64,000 bases of DNA from Streptomyces spectabilis (lineage in GTDB: Bacteria; Actinomycetota; Actinomycetes; Streptomycetales; Streptomycetaceae). Below the pieces are notes generated by a model that was not told the DNA's origin, searched no databases, and saw only the letters and a list, made by a program, of their open reading frames with translations. Every line of letters starts with the position of its first letter. Position 1 is the first letter of the stretch. A program made the translations under genes and the position numbers. Location: the NCBI RefSeq assembly GCF_008704795.1, contig NZ_CP023690.1:3792501-3856500 (forward strand), read 5' to 3'. This document shows, piece after piece, positions 1 through 8,090 of the stretch.

Positions 1-311
1 GCGATCGCCTGCCGCAGCGCCGCCTCGCGGGCCGACGTCGCCTGCGCGTCGAAGTAGACCTCCACGGCCGGATCCGCCAGGACCCCGGCCAGGTCCGTCG
101 ACCACGCGGTCAGGCCGTAGCGGTCCGCGAGCTCGCGCAGCGCCGCCTCCCTGCGGCCCACCAGGACCGGCTCCGGCCAGAGGCGGGTGCCGTCCCCCAG
201 GCCGAGGCCGCCCTGCTCGCGCAGCGCGAGCAGCGAGCGGACCAGGTGCTGGTGGTGACCCATGCGTCCGGTCACGCCGTTCACGGCGATGCGGACCGTC
301 CTGCGTGTCAC
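1..311 (-). CDS. Gfo/Idh/MocA-family oxidoreductase, N-terminal part only
   Basis: The gene is cut by the left edge, so only about 103 N-terminal residues are visible. It starts at a GTG (309-311) with AGGGAGGAA just upstream. The first residues, VTRRTVRIAVNGVTGRMG, form the first strand and glycine-rich turn of an NAD(P)-binding Rossmann fold. A later stretch ending ADPAVEVYFDAQATSAREAA resembles the second half of that fold in Gfo/Idh/MocA dehydrogenases, which oxidise sugars, inositols and related polyols. It is divergent from a LacI-family repressor with a palindromic operator in the gap, so it is probably the first gene of a sugar-catabolic unit controlled by that repressor. The substrate cannot be inferred. 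Confidence 0.72.
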   Translation of the reverse strand, partial: MTRRTVRIAVNGVTGRMGHHQHLVRSLLALREQGGLGLGDGTRLWPEPVLVGRREAALRELADRYGLTAWSTDLAGVLADPAVEVYFDAQATSAREAALRQAI

Positions 312-380
312 GTGAGTTCCTCCCTGGAGCCCGGGGTGGCTCTTGGGGCAGGGCCGCGTCGATCCACCTGCCCTTCGAGG

Positions 381-400
381 CGTAGCAAGCGCTTTCTACG
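381..400. promoter_or_regulatory. LacI-family operator between divergent genes
   Basis: The 20-mer cgtagcaagcgctttctacg is a near-perfect palindrome: nine of ten base pairs match around a central CG, and the core AAGCGCTT is typical of LacI/GalR operators. It lies between a GTG-started oxidoreductase on the minus strand and the LacI-family gene on the plus strand, so it could serve both promoters. Binding by the adjacent regulator is an inference. Confidence 0.72.
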
Positions 401-460
401 GGGGAGAAGCTAGCCTGCGGACAACGTTCGTACAAGACCGGAGGACCGGAGGACCACTAG

Positions 461-1522
461 ATGACCGTGACCCTGGCGGACGTGGCGGCCCGCGCCCAGG
501 TGTCCCCCGCCACCGTCTCTCGCGTACTGAACGGCAACTACCCCGTCGCCGCCGCCACGCGCGAACGCGTGCTGCGGGCCGTGGACGACCTCGACTACGT
601 CCTCAACGGGCCCGCGAGTTCGCTCGCCGCCGCGACGTCCGACCTGGTCGGCATCCTGGTCAACGACATCGCCGACCCCTTCTTCGGCATCATCGCGTCC
701 GCCGTGCAGTCCGAGATAGGCGGTCCTGGCGGGCGGGCCGGGGGCGAGCGGATGGCCGTCGTCTGCAACACGGGCGGCTCCGCCGAGCGCGAGCTGACCT
801 ATCTGACGCTGCTCCAGCGGCAGCGGGCCGCCGCCGTCGTCCTCACCGGGGGCGCCAGCGAGGATCCCGAGCACGCCGCCGCCATCGGGGCGAAGCTGCG
901 GCGGCTCGGGGACGCGGGGTCGCGGGTCGTGCTCTGCGGGCGCCCTCCGGCCGCGGGGGCGGCGGACTCCGTGGCCCTCACCTTCGACAACCGGGGCGGC
1001 GGGCGGCGGCTCACGGAGCATGTCCTGGGGCTCGGGCACCGGCGCGTGGGGTACATCGCGGGGCCGGTCGACCGGACCACCACGCGCCACCGCCTCGAAG
1101 GGCACCAGGAGGCTCTCGCGGCGGCCGGGCTCGTGGACGATCCGCGACTGACGTTGCACGGGCCCTACGACCGGCGGTCCGGGTACGACGCCACGGTCGA
1201 ACTCCTGCGTCGCGCGCCCGACTTGACCGCCGTGGTCGCCGCGAACGACACCGTGGCCCTGGGCGCGTGCGCCGCTCTGCGGGACCGGGGGCTCTCCATT
1301 CCCGGGGACGTGTCCGTCGCCGGGTTCGACGATCTTCCGTTCAGCGTGGACGCGGTGCCGGCGCTCACCACCGTGCGGCTGCCGTTGTACGAGGCGGGGG
1401 CCCGGGCGGGGCGGATCGCCATGGGGCGGGAGGAGGAGCCGCCCGGGGGGATCGCCACGGTGCACGGGGAGTTGATGGTGCGGGGGTCGACGGGGGCCCC
1501 TGGCGGGGGTGCTCGGCGGTAG
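461..1522 (+). CDS. LacI-family transcriptional regulator
   Basis: 353 residues. The N-terminus (residues 3-50) is a LacI helix-turn-helix: VTLADVAARAQVSPATVSRV followed by a hinge region ending in a tyrosine-valine-leucine start of the core domain. The remainder is a periplasmic-binding-protein-like sensor with the usual segments, such as DIADPFFGII near residue 70 and the C-terminal VSVAGFDDLPFS near residue 285. The ATG at 461 is preceded by GGAGGACC, a plausible ribosome site. It is divergent from a Gfo/Idh/MocA dehydrogenase and probably represses that gene and itself through the palindrome at 381-400. The inducer is unknown. The last codons lie in a perfect 14-bp tandem duplication (1514-1541). 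Confidence 0.9.
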   Translation: MTVTLADVAARAQVSPATVSRVLNGNYPVAAATRERVLRAVDDLDYVLNGPASSLAAATSDLVGILVNDIADPFFGIIASAVQSEIGGPGGRAGGERMAVVCNTGGSAERELTYLTLLQRQRAAAVVLTGGASEDPEHAAAIGAKLRRLGDAGSRVVLCGRPPAAGAADSVALTFDNRGGGRRLTEHVLGLGHRRVGYIAGPVDRTTTRHRLEGHQEALAAAGLVDDPRLTLHGPYDRRSGYDATVELLRRAPDLTAVVAANDTVALGACAALRDRGLSIPGDVSVAGFDDLPFSVDAVPALTTVRLPLYEAGARAGRIAMGREEEPPGGIATVHGELMVRGSTGAPGGGARR

Positions 1523-1896
1523 GTGCCCGGCGGTAGGTGCCGCTCCGTCTCGGCTGTCCGTTCTTTTTCTCTTTCCCGCCGTGTCGTGCGCCCCACGCGC
1601 CGGGGGGTCGGGGCCGCGGCGGTATGTCCGTCCTCGCCGTCATGTGCGCGGGGTGGACTCCCGTGCGGGGCAGCGATGTCGAGGTGCTGCGGGCGGACAT
1701 ACCGCCACGTCCCCTTCTGTTCGTCGGCGACCGACCGCCGTCAGTGGCTGATCGTCCAGCTTTCATTGAAGTTGGTGTTGGGGCTTTGGTGTGTGGGTGA
1801 GTGCGTTCTGGGGTTGAAAGTCTCAAGCTGCCTGGTTGTGCGGGGGTGCGGGCGTAGGCTCGTTATTTCTGACTGAGTCAACCGTCTGGGGTGCTC
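1523..1896. other. Intergenic region with a spaced 13-bp inverted repeat
   Basis: I find no convincing gene in these 374 bases. Two structures stand out. A 14-bp unit CGGCGGTAGGTGCC is tandemly duplicated at 1514-1541, across the stop of the preceding gene. A perfect 13-bp inverted repeat is formed by GGCGGTATGTCCG (1618-1630) and CGGACATACCGCC (1694-1706), 63 bases apart. Further on, TTGA and TCAA half-sites at about 1814-1826 could bind the downstream MarR-type protein, but this is weak. Confidence 0.5.
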
Positions 1897-2823
1897 ATGA
1901 GCGTTCAGGAGATCCGTTCGTTCAATCGCTTCTACACGAACCTCATCGGCGCTCTCGATTACAGCCGTCACCTGTACGCCCCCTACACGCTGACCGAGTC
2001 CCGCGTGTTGTACGAGCTCGCCCACTCGGTGCGGACCGATGCCGTGGATCTGCGGACCGAGTTGTCCTTGGACGCCGGGTACTTGAGCCGGATCCTGGCG
2101 CGGTTCGAGGAGGACGGTCTGGTGGCGCGGGCGCCGTCGGAGCGGGATCCCCCGCGGCGGCACGTCTCGCTGACGGCCCGGGGGCGGCAGGCTGCCGATC
2201 TGCTGGACGAGCGGTCGCGGGAGGCCGTGGGGGCGCTGTTGGGGGGCGTCGGCGCCGATGAGCGGGAGCGGCTCGTGGCCGCCATGGGAGTGGTACGGGA
2301 CATCCTGGGCAAGCGGCGCCCTCCCGAGGGCGCCGGGGTGCTGCTGCGGGAGCCGGGGGCCGGGGAGCTCGGGTGGATCGTGCAGCGCAACGGGGCCGTC
2401 TACGCCTCGGAGTTCGGGTGGAACGCGGAGTATGAAGGGCTCGTCGCGCGCATCGTCGCCGACTTCGCCCAGGACCACGATCCGCATGTGGAGCGGGTCT
2501 GGATCGCCGAGCTCGACGGGCGGCCCGTGGGGTGCGTGATGTGCGTACGGGACGAGGTGCCGGGAGTCGCCCGGCTCCGGCTGCTCCTCGTGGAGCCCGA
2601 CGCGCGGGGGCTCGGGATCGGGGACCGGCTGGTGCGGGCCGTCGTTCGGTTCGCGCGCGGGGTGGGGTATCGGGAAGTCGTCCTGTGGACCAATGACGTG
2701 CTGGCCTCCGCCCGGGGGATCTATGAGCGGCACGGTTTCGTGCTGGTGGAGGAGAAGGCCCATCGGTCCTTCGGTGTGGATCTGGTGGGGCAGGACTGGC
2801 GGCTCGCCCTGGGCGATGAATGA
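1897..2823 (+). CDS. MarR-type DNA-binding domain fused to a GNAT acetyltransferase
   Basis: About 308 residues. Residues 1-145 form a winged-helix MarR domain: SRVLYELAHS, then LSLDAGYLSRILARFEEDGL as the recognition region, then DPPRRHVSLTARG as the wing. Residues 155-308 form a GNAT N-acetyltransferase with the acetyl-CoA-binding segment VEPDARGLGIGDRLVRAVV and a terminal IYERHGFVLVEEK. Such fusions are known across bacteria, and I infer that the acetyltransferase and DNA-binding halves are functionally coupled. A GTG two codons earlier is an alternative start; ATG 1897 has a GGGG six bases upstream. The gene is followed after 29 bases by a sugar-phosphate isomerase. Target genes and acetyl acceptor are unknown. 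Confidence 0.85.
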   Translation: MSVQEIRSFNRFYTNLIGALDYSRHLYAPYTLTESRVLYELAHSVRTDAVDLRTELSLDAGYLSRILARFEEDGLVARAPSERDPPRRHVSLTARGRQAADLLDERSREAVGALLGGVGADERERLVAAMGVVRDILGKRRPPEGAGVLLREPGAGELGWIVQRNGAVYASEFGWNAEYEGLVARIVADFAQDHDPHVERVWIAELDGRPVGCVMCVRDEVPGVARLRLLLVEPDARGLGIGDRLVRAVVRFARGVGYREVVLWTNDVLASARGIYERHGFVLVEEKAHRSFGVDLVGQDWRLALGDE

Positions 2824-2852
2824 GGGGCGGTCTTCTGGATAGGTTCCACGCC

Positions 2853-3644
2853 ATGAAACTCGCCTTCTCCACGCTCGGCGTGCCCGGTCTGCCCGTCGCG
2901 GACGTCCTCCGCCTCGCCACCACGCACGGCTACCACGGCGTCGAGCTGCGCGCGCATCCCGAGGAGCCCGTTCATCCCGGGATCACGCCTGCCCAACGGG
3001 CCGATGTGGTCGCCGCGTTCAAGGAAGCGGGGGTGTCGGTGGTGGGTGTCGCCGGGTATGCGCGGCTCGCCGATGAGTCTGCCGATGATGTGGTGCTGGG
3101 TGAGGTTCGGGGGCTTGTCGAGCTCGCTCGGGACCTGGGGGCTCCGTTCGTGCGGGTCTTTCCGGGGGGTGGGGAGAGCGCTGACGCCGATGTCGTCGCC
3201 GCTCGGCGGCTCGGGGTCGCCGCCGAGTTCGCCGCCGACGCGGGAGTGCGGATCCTGATGGAGACCCACGACTCGCATCGCACCGGCGCCGACGCCGCCC
3301 GCGTCCTCGGCGCCGTCGGGCATCTGCACGCCGGTGCGCTCTGGGACCTCATGCACACCTGGCTGGGTGGCGAGGACGTCGCCGACACCTTCGCCGCGCT
3401 CGGGCCGTACCTCGGATACGTCCAGGTGAAGGACGTCGCGAGCGCCGATGACACCACTCCCCTCGCCCTGGGGGACGGCGTGCTCCCGGTGGCCGAGTGC
3501 GTGGAGCTGCTCGGACGGCACGGGTGGGACGGCTGGCTGTGCTGGGAGTACGAGAAGCGCTGGTACGACGCCGCTGCGCCGCTTCCCGAATTGTTGGGCG
3601 GAGGGCGCGAGTTGCTCGCGCGGTTGGTGAGCGACAGCGCCTGA
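2853..3644 (+). CDS. Sugar phosphate isomerase/epimerase (xylose-isomerase-like TIM barrel)
   Basis: 263 residues in a TIM-barrel fold of the AP-endonuclease-2/xylose-isomerase-like group. Visible markers are the strand MKLAFSTLGVPG, GYHGVELR near residue 30, ILMETHDSH near residue 135 (a metal-ligand glutamate), LWDLMHTW, VQVKDV and the C-terminal GWLCWEYEKRWY. These enzymes isomerise or epimerise ketoses and inosose-like sugars using divalent metal. ATG 2853 is chosen because the fold begins there; TAGGTT ends seven bases before it, so the transcript may be leaderless. The 3' end of this gene is partly duplicated downstream (3788-3880). Substrate unknown. Confidence 0.83.
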   Translation: MKLAFSTLGVPGLPVADVLRLATTHGYHGVELRAHPEEPVHPGITPAQRADVVAAFKEAGVSVVGVAGYARLADESADDVVLGEVRGLVELARDLGAPFVRVFPGGGESADADVVAARRLGVAAEFAADAGVRILMETHDSHRTGADAARVLGAVGHLHAGALWDLMHTWLGGEDVADTFAALGPYLGYVQVKDVASADDTTPLALGDGVLPVAECVELLGRHGWDGWLCWEYEKRWYDAAAPLPELLGGGRELLARLVSDSA

Positions 3645-3655
3645 GTGGTTGCGCC
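3563..3655 (+). repeat. First copy of a 93-bp direct duplication (gene 3' end)
   Basis: This is the last 27 codons and stop of the isomerase gene plus 11 bases. It recurs 225 bases downstream at 3788-3880. The final 47 bases are identical in both copies. The preceding 46 differ at about 11 positions, mostly third codon positions, so the second copy evolved as coding sequence before becoming a remnant. Confidence 0.85.
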
Positions 3656-3712
3656 CCCCTAGGGGCGCGGGGAACTGCGCGACCAGCCACTACGGACCCG
3701 CAGGCGACAGAC
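3651..3712 (+). repeat. Dispersed intergenic repeat with GCGCCCC hairpin, copy 1
   Basis: The stretch begins with a GCGCCCC...GGGGCGC hairpin, then GGGGAACTGCGCGACCAGCC and a CGGACCCGCAGGCGACAGAC tail. A closely similar copy occurs at 23607-23671, also directly after a plus-strand gene. The hairpin could act as a transcription terminator. I recall many relatives of this element between Streptomyces genes. Confidence 0.7.
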
Positions 3713-3787
3713 CGCCTCTCCAGCGAAGCGCTCACGCGCCCGTCTCGCGCAGGCCCTCCAGAACCGGACGGGGCACAGGGCGCGCCC

Positions 3788-3880
3788 GTATGAGGATGCT
3801 GCGCCGCTCCCCGAAGTTTTCGGTGGGGGGCGTGAGTTGCTCGCGCGGTTGGTGAGCGACAGCGCCTGAGTGGTTGCGCC
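3788..3880 (+). pseudogene. Remnant of a second isomerase 3' end
   Basis: Read in frame it encodes YEDAAPLPEVFGGGRELLAR and then the same LVSDSA terminus as the intact gene, ending in TGA. No upstream part of a gene is attached. Substitutions relative to 3563-3655 are mainly synonymous, so this is the tail of a diverged allele or paralogue left by recombination or deletion, not a simple slippage copy. Confidence 0.72.
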
Positions 3881-3903
3881 CGGCCGCACGGCGCGCTCGG
3901 TGG

Positions 3904-4824
3904 TCATACCGGGGTGGCGGGTTCCTTCGAGGCCGCGGGGGTCAGGGGCGCGGCGTACGCCGGAGGCTTCGGCGGGCGGGCGAAGGAGGTCAGCGCCACT
4001 CCGCCGACCAGGAGGGCGGCCGCGCACAGCTGGAGGCCGCTGACCGGCTCGCCGAGGAACAGCGCCGACGACGACATGCCGAACACCGGGACCAGGAGCG
4101 TGAAGGGGGCCACGGTCGACGCCGGGTAGCGGCGCAGCAGATAGCCCCAGGTGCCGAAGCCGAAGACCGTCGCGACCCAGGCCACGCAGACGACGGCGGC
4201 CACGCCCTGCCAGTCCAGGGAGCCCAGCGCGTCCAGGTCGCGGGACGGGCCCTCGAAGAGGAGCGAGAGGGCGAGGAGGGGCAGGACGGGGACCGTACTC
4301 ACCCACACCATGAAGTTCAGGGCGTCCGGGGGTGCCGCCTTGCGGGTGAGGACGTTCGACACGCCCCAGGCGGCGGCAGCGGCGACCGTCAGGCCGAAAG
4401 CGGTCAGCGGCCCGGACGCGCCCTCGTCGACCGCCGCCACGCCGATGCCGGTCAGGGCCACGGCCATCCCCACCACCCGTATGCGCGTGGGGACTTCGCC
4501 CAGGACCGCGAAGGCGATGAGCGCGGTGAAGACCGCCTGGACCTGGAGGACCAGGGAGGACAGGCCCGCGGGCATCCCCGCGTCCATGCCGATGAACAGC
4601 AGGCCGAACTTGGCCACGCCCAGGGACAGACCCACGCCGATCAGCCACTTCCAGGCGACCTTGGGGCGGCCCACGAAGAACACGGCGGGCAGCGCCGCGA
4701 CGAGGAAGCGCAGGGCCGAGAAGAGCAGCGGCGGGAAGTGGTCGAGGCCGATCTCGATCACGACGAAGTTGACGCCCCAGATGGCGGCGACGAGCACGGC
4801 TAGGCAGATGTGGGTGGGACGCAT
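3904..4824 (-). CDS. EamA/DMT-family transporter (drug/metabolite exporter type)
   Basis: About 306 residues with ten hydrophobic segments in two tandem EamA halves. The protein opens with HICLAVLVAAIWGVNFVVIE, the usual first helix of this family, and the second half contains AAAWGVSNVLTRKA near residue 155 and FGTWGYLLRRYPAS near 235. These are proton- or gradient-driven exporters of amino acids or metabolites. An ATG at 4875 would add 17 residues, but the family normally begins just before the first helix, so I prefer ATG 4824. It is divergent from a LysR regulator, a common arrangement for metabolite exporters; the gap carries a tandem repeat. The substrate is unknown. Confidence 0.85.
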   Translation of the reverse strand: MRPTHICLAVLVAAIWGVNFVVIEIGLDHFPPLLFSALRFLVAALPAVFFVGRPKVAWKWLIGVGLSLGVAKFGLLFIGMDAGMPAGLSSLVLQVQAVFTALIAFAVLGEVPTRIRVVGMAVALTGIGVAAVDEGASGPLTAFGLTVAAAAAWGVSNVLTRKAAPPDALNFMVWVSTVPVLPLLALSLLFEGPSRDLDALGSLDWQGVAAVVCVAWVATVFGFGTWGYLLRRYPASTVAPFTLLVPVFGMSSSALFLGEPVSGLQLCAAALLVGGVALTSFARPPKPPAYAAPLTPAASKEPATPV

Positions 4825-4899
4825 GTGTCGAGGATCGCCCGCCGCAGTGTGTAGCACTAGCTCGGATTTCTTCATGATTGGATTTAGCGTTGCTTAGGT

Positions 4900-4988
4900 G
4901 TGTTCGTTTGCCGCCCGATCCGGGGCTGTTCGTTCGCTGCCCGAGTCGGGCTGCTCGTTCGCTGCCCGAGCCGGGGCTGTTCGTTCGT
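4900..4988. repeat. Tandem ~26-bp repeat in the EamA/LysR divergent region
   Basis: Three imperfect units of 25-26 bases, each close to CTGTTCGTTCGCTGCCCGAG followed by a short C/G run, lie at 4900-4925, 4926-4950 and 4951-4976, with a fourth truncated unit to about 4988. They occupy the only space available for the promoter of the LysR gene and lie upstream of the exporter gene. Confidence 0.8.
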
Positions 4989-5027
4989 GCGCAGTCCTGC
5001 GCTCGTCCGTGATCCGAGGAGGACTCC

Positions 5028-5945
5028 TTGCTCGATCTGGCCCGGCTGAAGGCGCTGCACGCCGTGTCCGTGCACGGGACCGTGGGCGCGGCCGCCGCCG
5101 CGCTCGGCTACACGCCGTCCGCCGTCTCCCAGCAGATCGCCAAACTGGAGCGGGAGACCCGCACCACCCTGCTCGAACGCCGCGGCCGTGGCGTCGCGCT
5201 CACTGAGGAGGCGCTCCATCTCGCCGCCACGGCGCGGGAGTTGCTGGCCATCGTGGAGCGCGCCGAGACGGAGCTCGAGGAGCGGCGCGGCGTGCCCGCG
5301 GGGCGCCTCACCGTCATGGCGTTCGCCTCCGCGGCGCGCGGACTGCTGCCCGGTGTCCTCGCCGAGCTCGGGCGGCGCCACCCGGCGCTCGACGCCCGGC
5401 TCTCGGAGGTCGAGCCGCATCTGTCGGTCGACCTCGTCGCCAAGGGCGTCGTGGACCTCGCGGTCGTGCACGACTGGGACATCACCCCGCTGGCCACGCC
5501 GCCCGGCGTCGACCAGGCCGTGATCGGCGACGACCTGTGCGATCTCCTGGTGCCCGAGGGGCATCCGCTCGCCGGACGGGACGCGGTGCCCCGCACCGAC
5601 CTGAAGGGCGAGCGCTGGGTCTCGCAGCCGCCGGGGCAGATCTGCCACGACTGGCTGGTGCGGACGATGCGGGCCGCCGGGTGCGAGATGGACATCGTCC
5701 ACCAGGCCGAGGAGAACCACACGCTGATCGCGCTCGTCGCCGCCGGGCTCGGCATCGCGCTGCTCCCCCGCCTCGGGCGCGGCCCGCTGCCGCCCGGCGT
5801 GACCGCGGTGCGCCTGGACCCGATGCCGATGCGCAGGCTGTACGCGGTGTGGCGGAGCGGAGCGGCCCGGCGGCCCGCGATCGCGGAGACCGTACGGGTG
5901 TTGCAGGAGACCTGGCCCGACGAGGCCCCGCCGCGGGCCGGTTGA
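5028..5945 (+). CDS. LysR-family transcriptional regulator
   Basis: 305 residues. The start is a TTG with AGGAGG seven bases upstream, a strong ribosome site that decides the start. Residues 1-60 form the LysR winged helix: LARLKALHAVSVHGTVGAAA, then GYTPSAVSQQIAKLERETRT and LLERRGRGVALTEE. Residues 90-300 form the two-lobed effector-binding domain (RLTVMAFASAARGLLPGVLA, DLAVVHDWD, GLGIALLPRLG). It is divergent from an EamA transporter that it probably controls in response to the exported metabolite. The tandem repeats at 4900-4988 lie immediately upstream and are candidate binding sites, although LysR sites are normally T-N11-A palindromes. Confidence 0.92.
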   Translation: MLDLARLKALHAVSVHGTVGAAAAALGYTPSAVSQQIAKLERETRTTLLERRGRGVALTEEALHLAATARELLAIVERAETELEERRGVPAGRLTVMAFASAARGLLPGVLAELGRRHPALDARLSEVEPHLSVDLVAKGVVDLAVVHDWDITPLATPPGVDQAVIGDDLCDLLVPEGHPLAGRDAVPRTDLKGERWVSQPPGQICHDWLVRTMRAAGCEMDIVHQAEENHTLIALVAAGLGIALLPRLGRGPLPPGVTAVRLDPMPMRRLYAVWRSGAARRPAIAETVRVLQETWPDEAPPRAG

Positions 5946-6206
5946 GCGGCTCCCGCGCCCCATCCTCACCGCCCGCACCGACTTGCCGCGTTCCGCGCCC
6001 CTCGGGGAACCCGGAGGCGCGCCCGCTCGTCCAACGGACACGCTGCCGGAGAGTCTCCGCGAGGCGGTGTCGGCATCGCTGCTGGCTGCGACCGCTGACC
6101 TCCCTCTCCGCCGCCCGTGGCCGGCAGCGCGCCGCCACCGGTGCGCCCCCTCCATTGCGCCGGTGGCGGCCTTGACCCGCCGCACGCCACGGGATATCCG
6201 TGGCAG

Positions 6207-7958
6207 GTGCCTCACGACTCTCTTGACGCTGCCCCTGTCACCGTGGACGACCCGCGCGCCCTCCTCGCCCGCATGACGCTGGAGGAGAAGGTCGGCCAGC
6301 TCTTCGTCCTGCACGTGTACGGACACCACGCCACCGACCCGGACCCGGCCGACATGGAGGTCAACGAGCGGGAGCTGGGCGTGCGCACCGCCGCCGAGGC
6401 CATCGCCAAGTTCCGGCCCGGCGGGCTCATCTACTTCGGCTGGGCCCACAACACCAGGGACCCGCGCCAGCTCGCGACCCTGTCCAACGACGTCCAGCGC
6501 GCCGCCCTCGGCCGATCGCCCGGCGTGCCGCTGCTCCTCACCATCGACCAGGAGCACGGCGTCGTCGCCCGCGTCGGCGCGCCCGCCACCCTGCTCCCCG
6601 GCGCGATGGCGCTCGGCGCGGGCGGCTCCCACGACGACGTGCGCGAGGCGGCCCGCATCGCCGGGGCCGAGCTGCGCGCGCTCGGCGTCTTCCAGAACTA
6701 CGCGCCGTCCGCCGACGTGAACGTGAACCCGGCCAACCCCGTCATCGGCGTACGGTCCTTCGGCGCGGGCCCCGACGCCGTCTCCGGCTTCGTGACCGCC
6801 CAGATCGAGGGGTACCAGAGCGCCGGGATCGCCACGGCCGCCAAGCACTTCCCCGGCCACGGCGACACCGAGACCGACAGCCACTCGGCGCTCCCGCACA
6901 TCCACCACAGCCGCGAGCAGTGGGAGGAGCTCGACGCGCCGCCGTTCCGCGCCGCGCTCGCCGCCGGGGTGGACGCCGTCATGACCGCGCACCTCGTCGT
7001 CCCCGCCCTCGACCCGGCGCTCGACCCGGCCACCCTCTCGTATCCGATCGTCACCGGTGTGCTGCGCGAACAGCTCGGCCACCAGGGCCTGGTGGTGACC
7101 GACTCGCTCTCCATGCGGGGCGTCCGCACCAAGTACGGCGACGACCGCGTGGCCGTGCTCGCCCTGAAGGCGGGCGTCGACCAGCTCCTCGACCCGCCGC
7201 AGCCGGAACTCGCCTGGAACGCGGTCCTGCGCGCCGTGCGCGAGGGCGAGCTGAGCGAGGAGCGCATCGACGCGTCCGTCCTTCGGATCCTCGAACTCAA
7301 GGTGCGGCTCGGCCTCTTCGACGATCCGTACGTCTCCCTCGACGCCGTCGACGAGACCGTCGGCAGCAGCGCCCACCGCGCCGCCGCCGACCGCATCGCC
7401 GACCGCACGACCACGCTCCTGCGCAACGACGGCGGCCTGCTCCCGCTCTCCCCCGACACCCACCGCGACCTGCTCGTCGTCGGCGCCGACCCGGTGTCGC
7501 CCTCCGGCACGACGGGCCCGCCCACCGCCGTCCTCGCCGCCGCGCTCACCGGGCTCGGCTTCTCCGTCACGACGTTGAGCACCGGGATCGATCCCTCCAA
7601 GGAGGCCGTCGACGAGGCGGTGGCCGCCGCCGCGGGGCGCGCCGCGGTCCTCGTCACGGCGTACGACGTCACGGAGGGCGACGCCCAGGACGGCCTCGTC
7701 GCCGCGCTCGCCGCCACCGGCGTGCCCGTCGTCACCCTCGCGGTCCGCACCCCGCAGGACCTGCCGGGCACGGCCGCGGCGCTCGCCACCTACTCCTGGA
7801 CCGACGTCGAACTGCGCGCCGCCGCCCGCGTCGTCGCAGGCCGCGCCCGGCCCGCGGGCCGCCTGCCGGTGCCCGTGGTGCGGTCGGACGACCCCGGGCA
7901 GGTGCTGTACCCCGTCGGCCACGGCCTTTCGTACGAGGCGTACGCCGCGTCCGACTGA
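6207..7958 (+). CDS. nagZ: Glycoside hydrolase family 3, NagZ-type beta-N-acetylglucosaminidase
   Basis: 583 residues from the GTG at 6207; a GTG at 6243 is the main alternative. The N-terminal GH3 barrel has MTLEEKVGQLFVLHVYG, LLLTIDQEHGVVAR and the NagZ loop KHFPGHGDTETDSH, whose Asp-His pair acts as general acid/base in this subfamily. The nucleophile Asp is expected in GLVVTDSLSMRGV. A C-terminal alpha/beta domain follows (residues ~400-580), as in longer Gram-positive NagZ proteins. NagZ enzymes release GlcNAc from muropeptides or chitooligosaccharides through a glycosyl-enzyme intermediate. No signal peptide is seen, so it is probably cytoplasmic. The window also holds a GH20 hexosaminidase and GlmS, other amino-sugar genes. 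Confidence 0.88.
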   Translation: MPHDSLDAAPVTVDDPRALLARMTLEEKVGQLFVLHVYGHHATDPDPADMEVNERELGVRTAAEAIAKFRPGGLIYFGWAHNTRDPRQLATLSNDVQRAALGRSPGVPLLLTIDQEHGVVARVGAPATLLPGAMALGAGGSHDDVREAARIAGAELRALGVFQNYAPSADVNVNPANPVIGVRSFGAGPDAVSGFVTAQIEGYQSAGIATAAKHFPGHGDTETDSHSALPHIHHSREQWEELDAPPFRAALAAGVDAVMTAHLVVPALDPALDPATLSYPIVTGVLREQLGHQGLVVTDSLSMRGVRTKYGDDRVAVLALKAGVDQLLDPPQPELAWNAVLRAVREGELSEERIDASVLRILELKVRLGLFDDPYVSLDAVDETVGSSAHRAAADRIADRTTTLLRNDGGLLPLSPDTHRDLLVVGADPVSPSGTTGPPTAVLAAALTGLGFSVTTLSTGIDPSKEAVDEAVAAAAGRAAVLVTAYDVTEGDAQDGLVAALAATGVPVVTLAVRTPQDLPGTAAALATYSWTDVELRAAARVVAGRARPAGRLPVPVVRSDDPGQVLYPVGHGLSYEAYAASD

Positions 7959-8090
7959 CGGACGTACCGGCCGTACGCAGCGCGTGACCCGCCCCGACAC
8001 CAACGAGCGCAAAGCCCCCCGAGCGCCTGGCGTGCCCGCGCGCGGCGGGGTCACGCTGGGTACACATGGCCATGGGGGCGGGGGGCTGCC

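Noticed and set aside
343..1536. 397-codon plus-strand frame over the LacI gene
   Set aside because: Arg-rich shadow in another frame of a clear LacI gene.
2820..2852. Upstream start of the isomerase at 2820
   Set aside because: It would overlap the preceding stop and add residues not belonging to the fold; the barrel begins at 2853.
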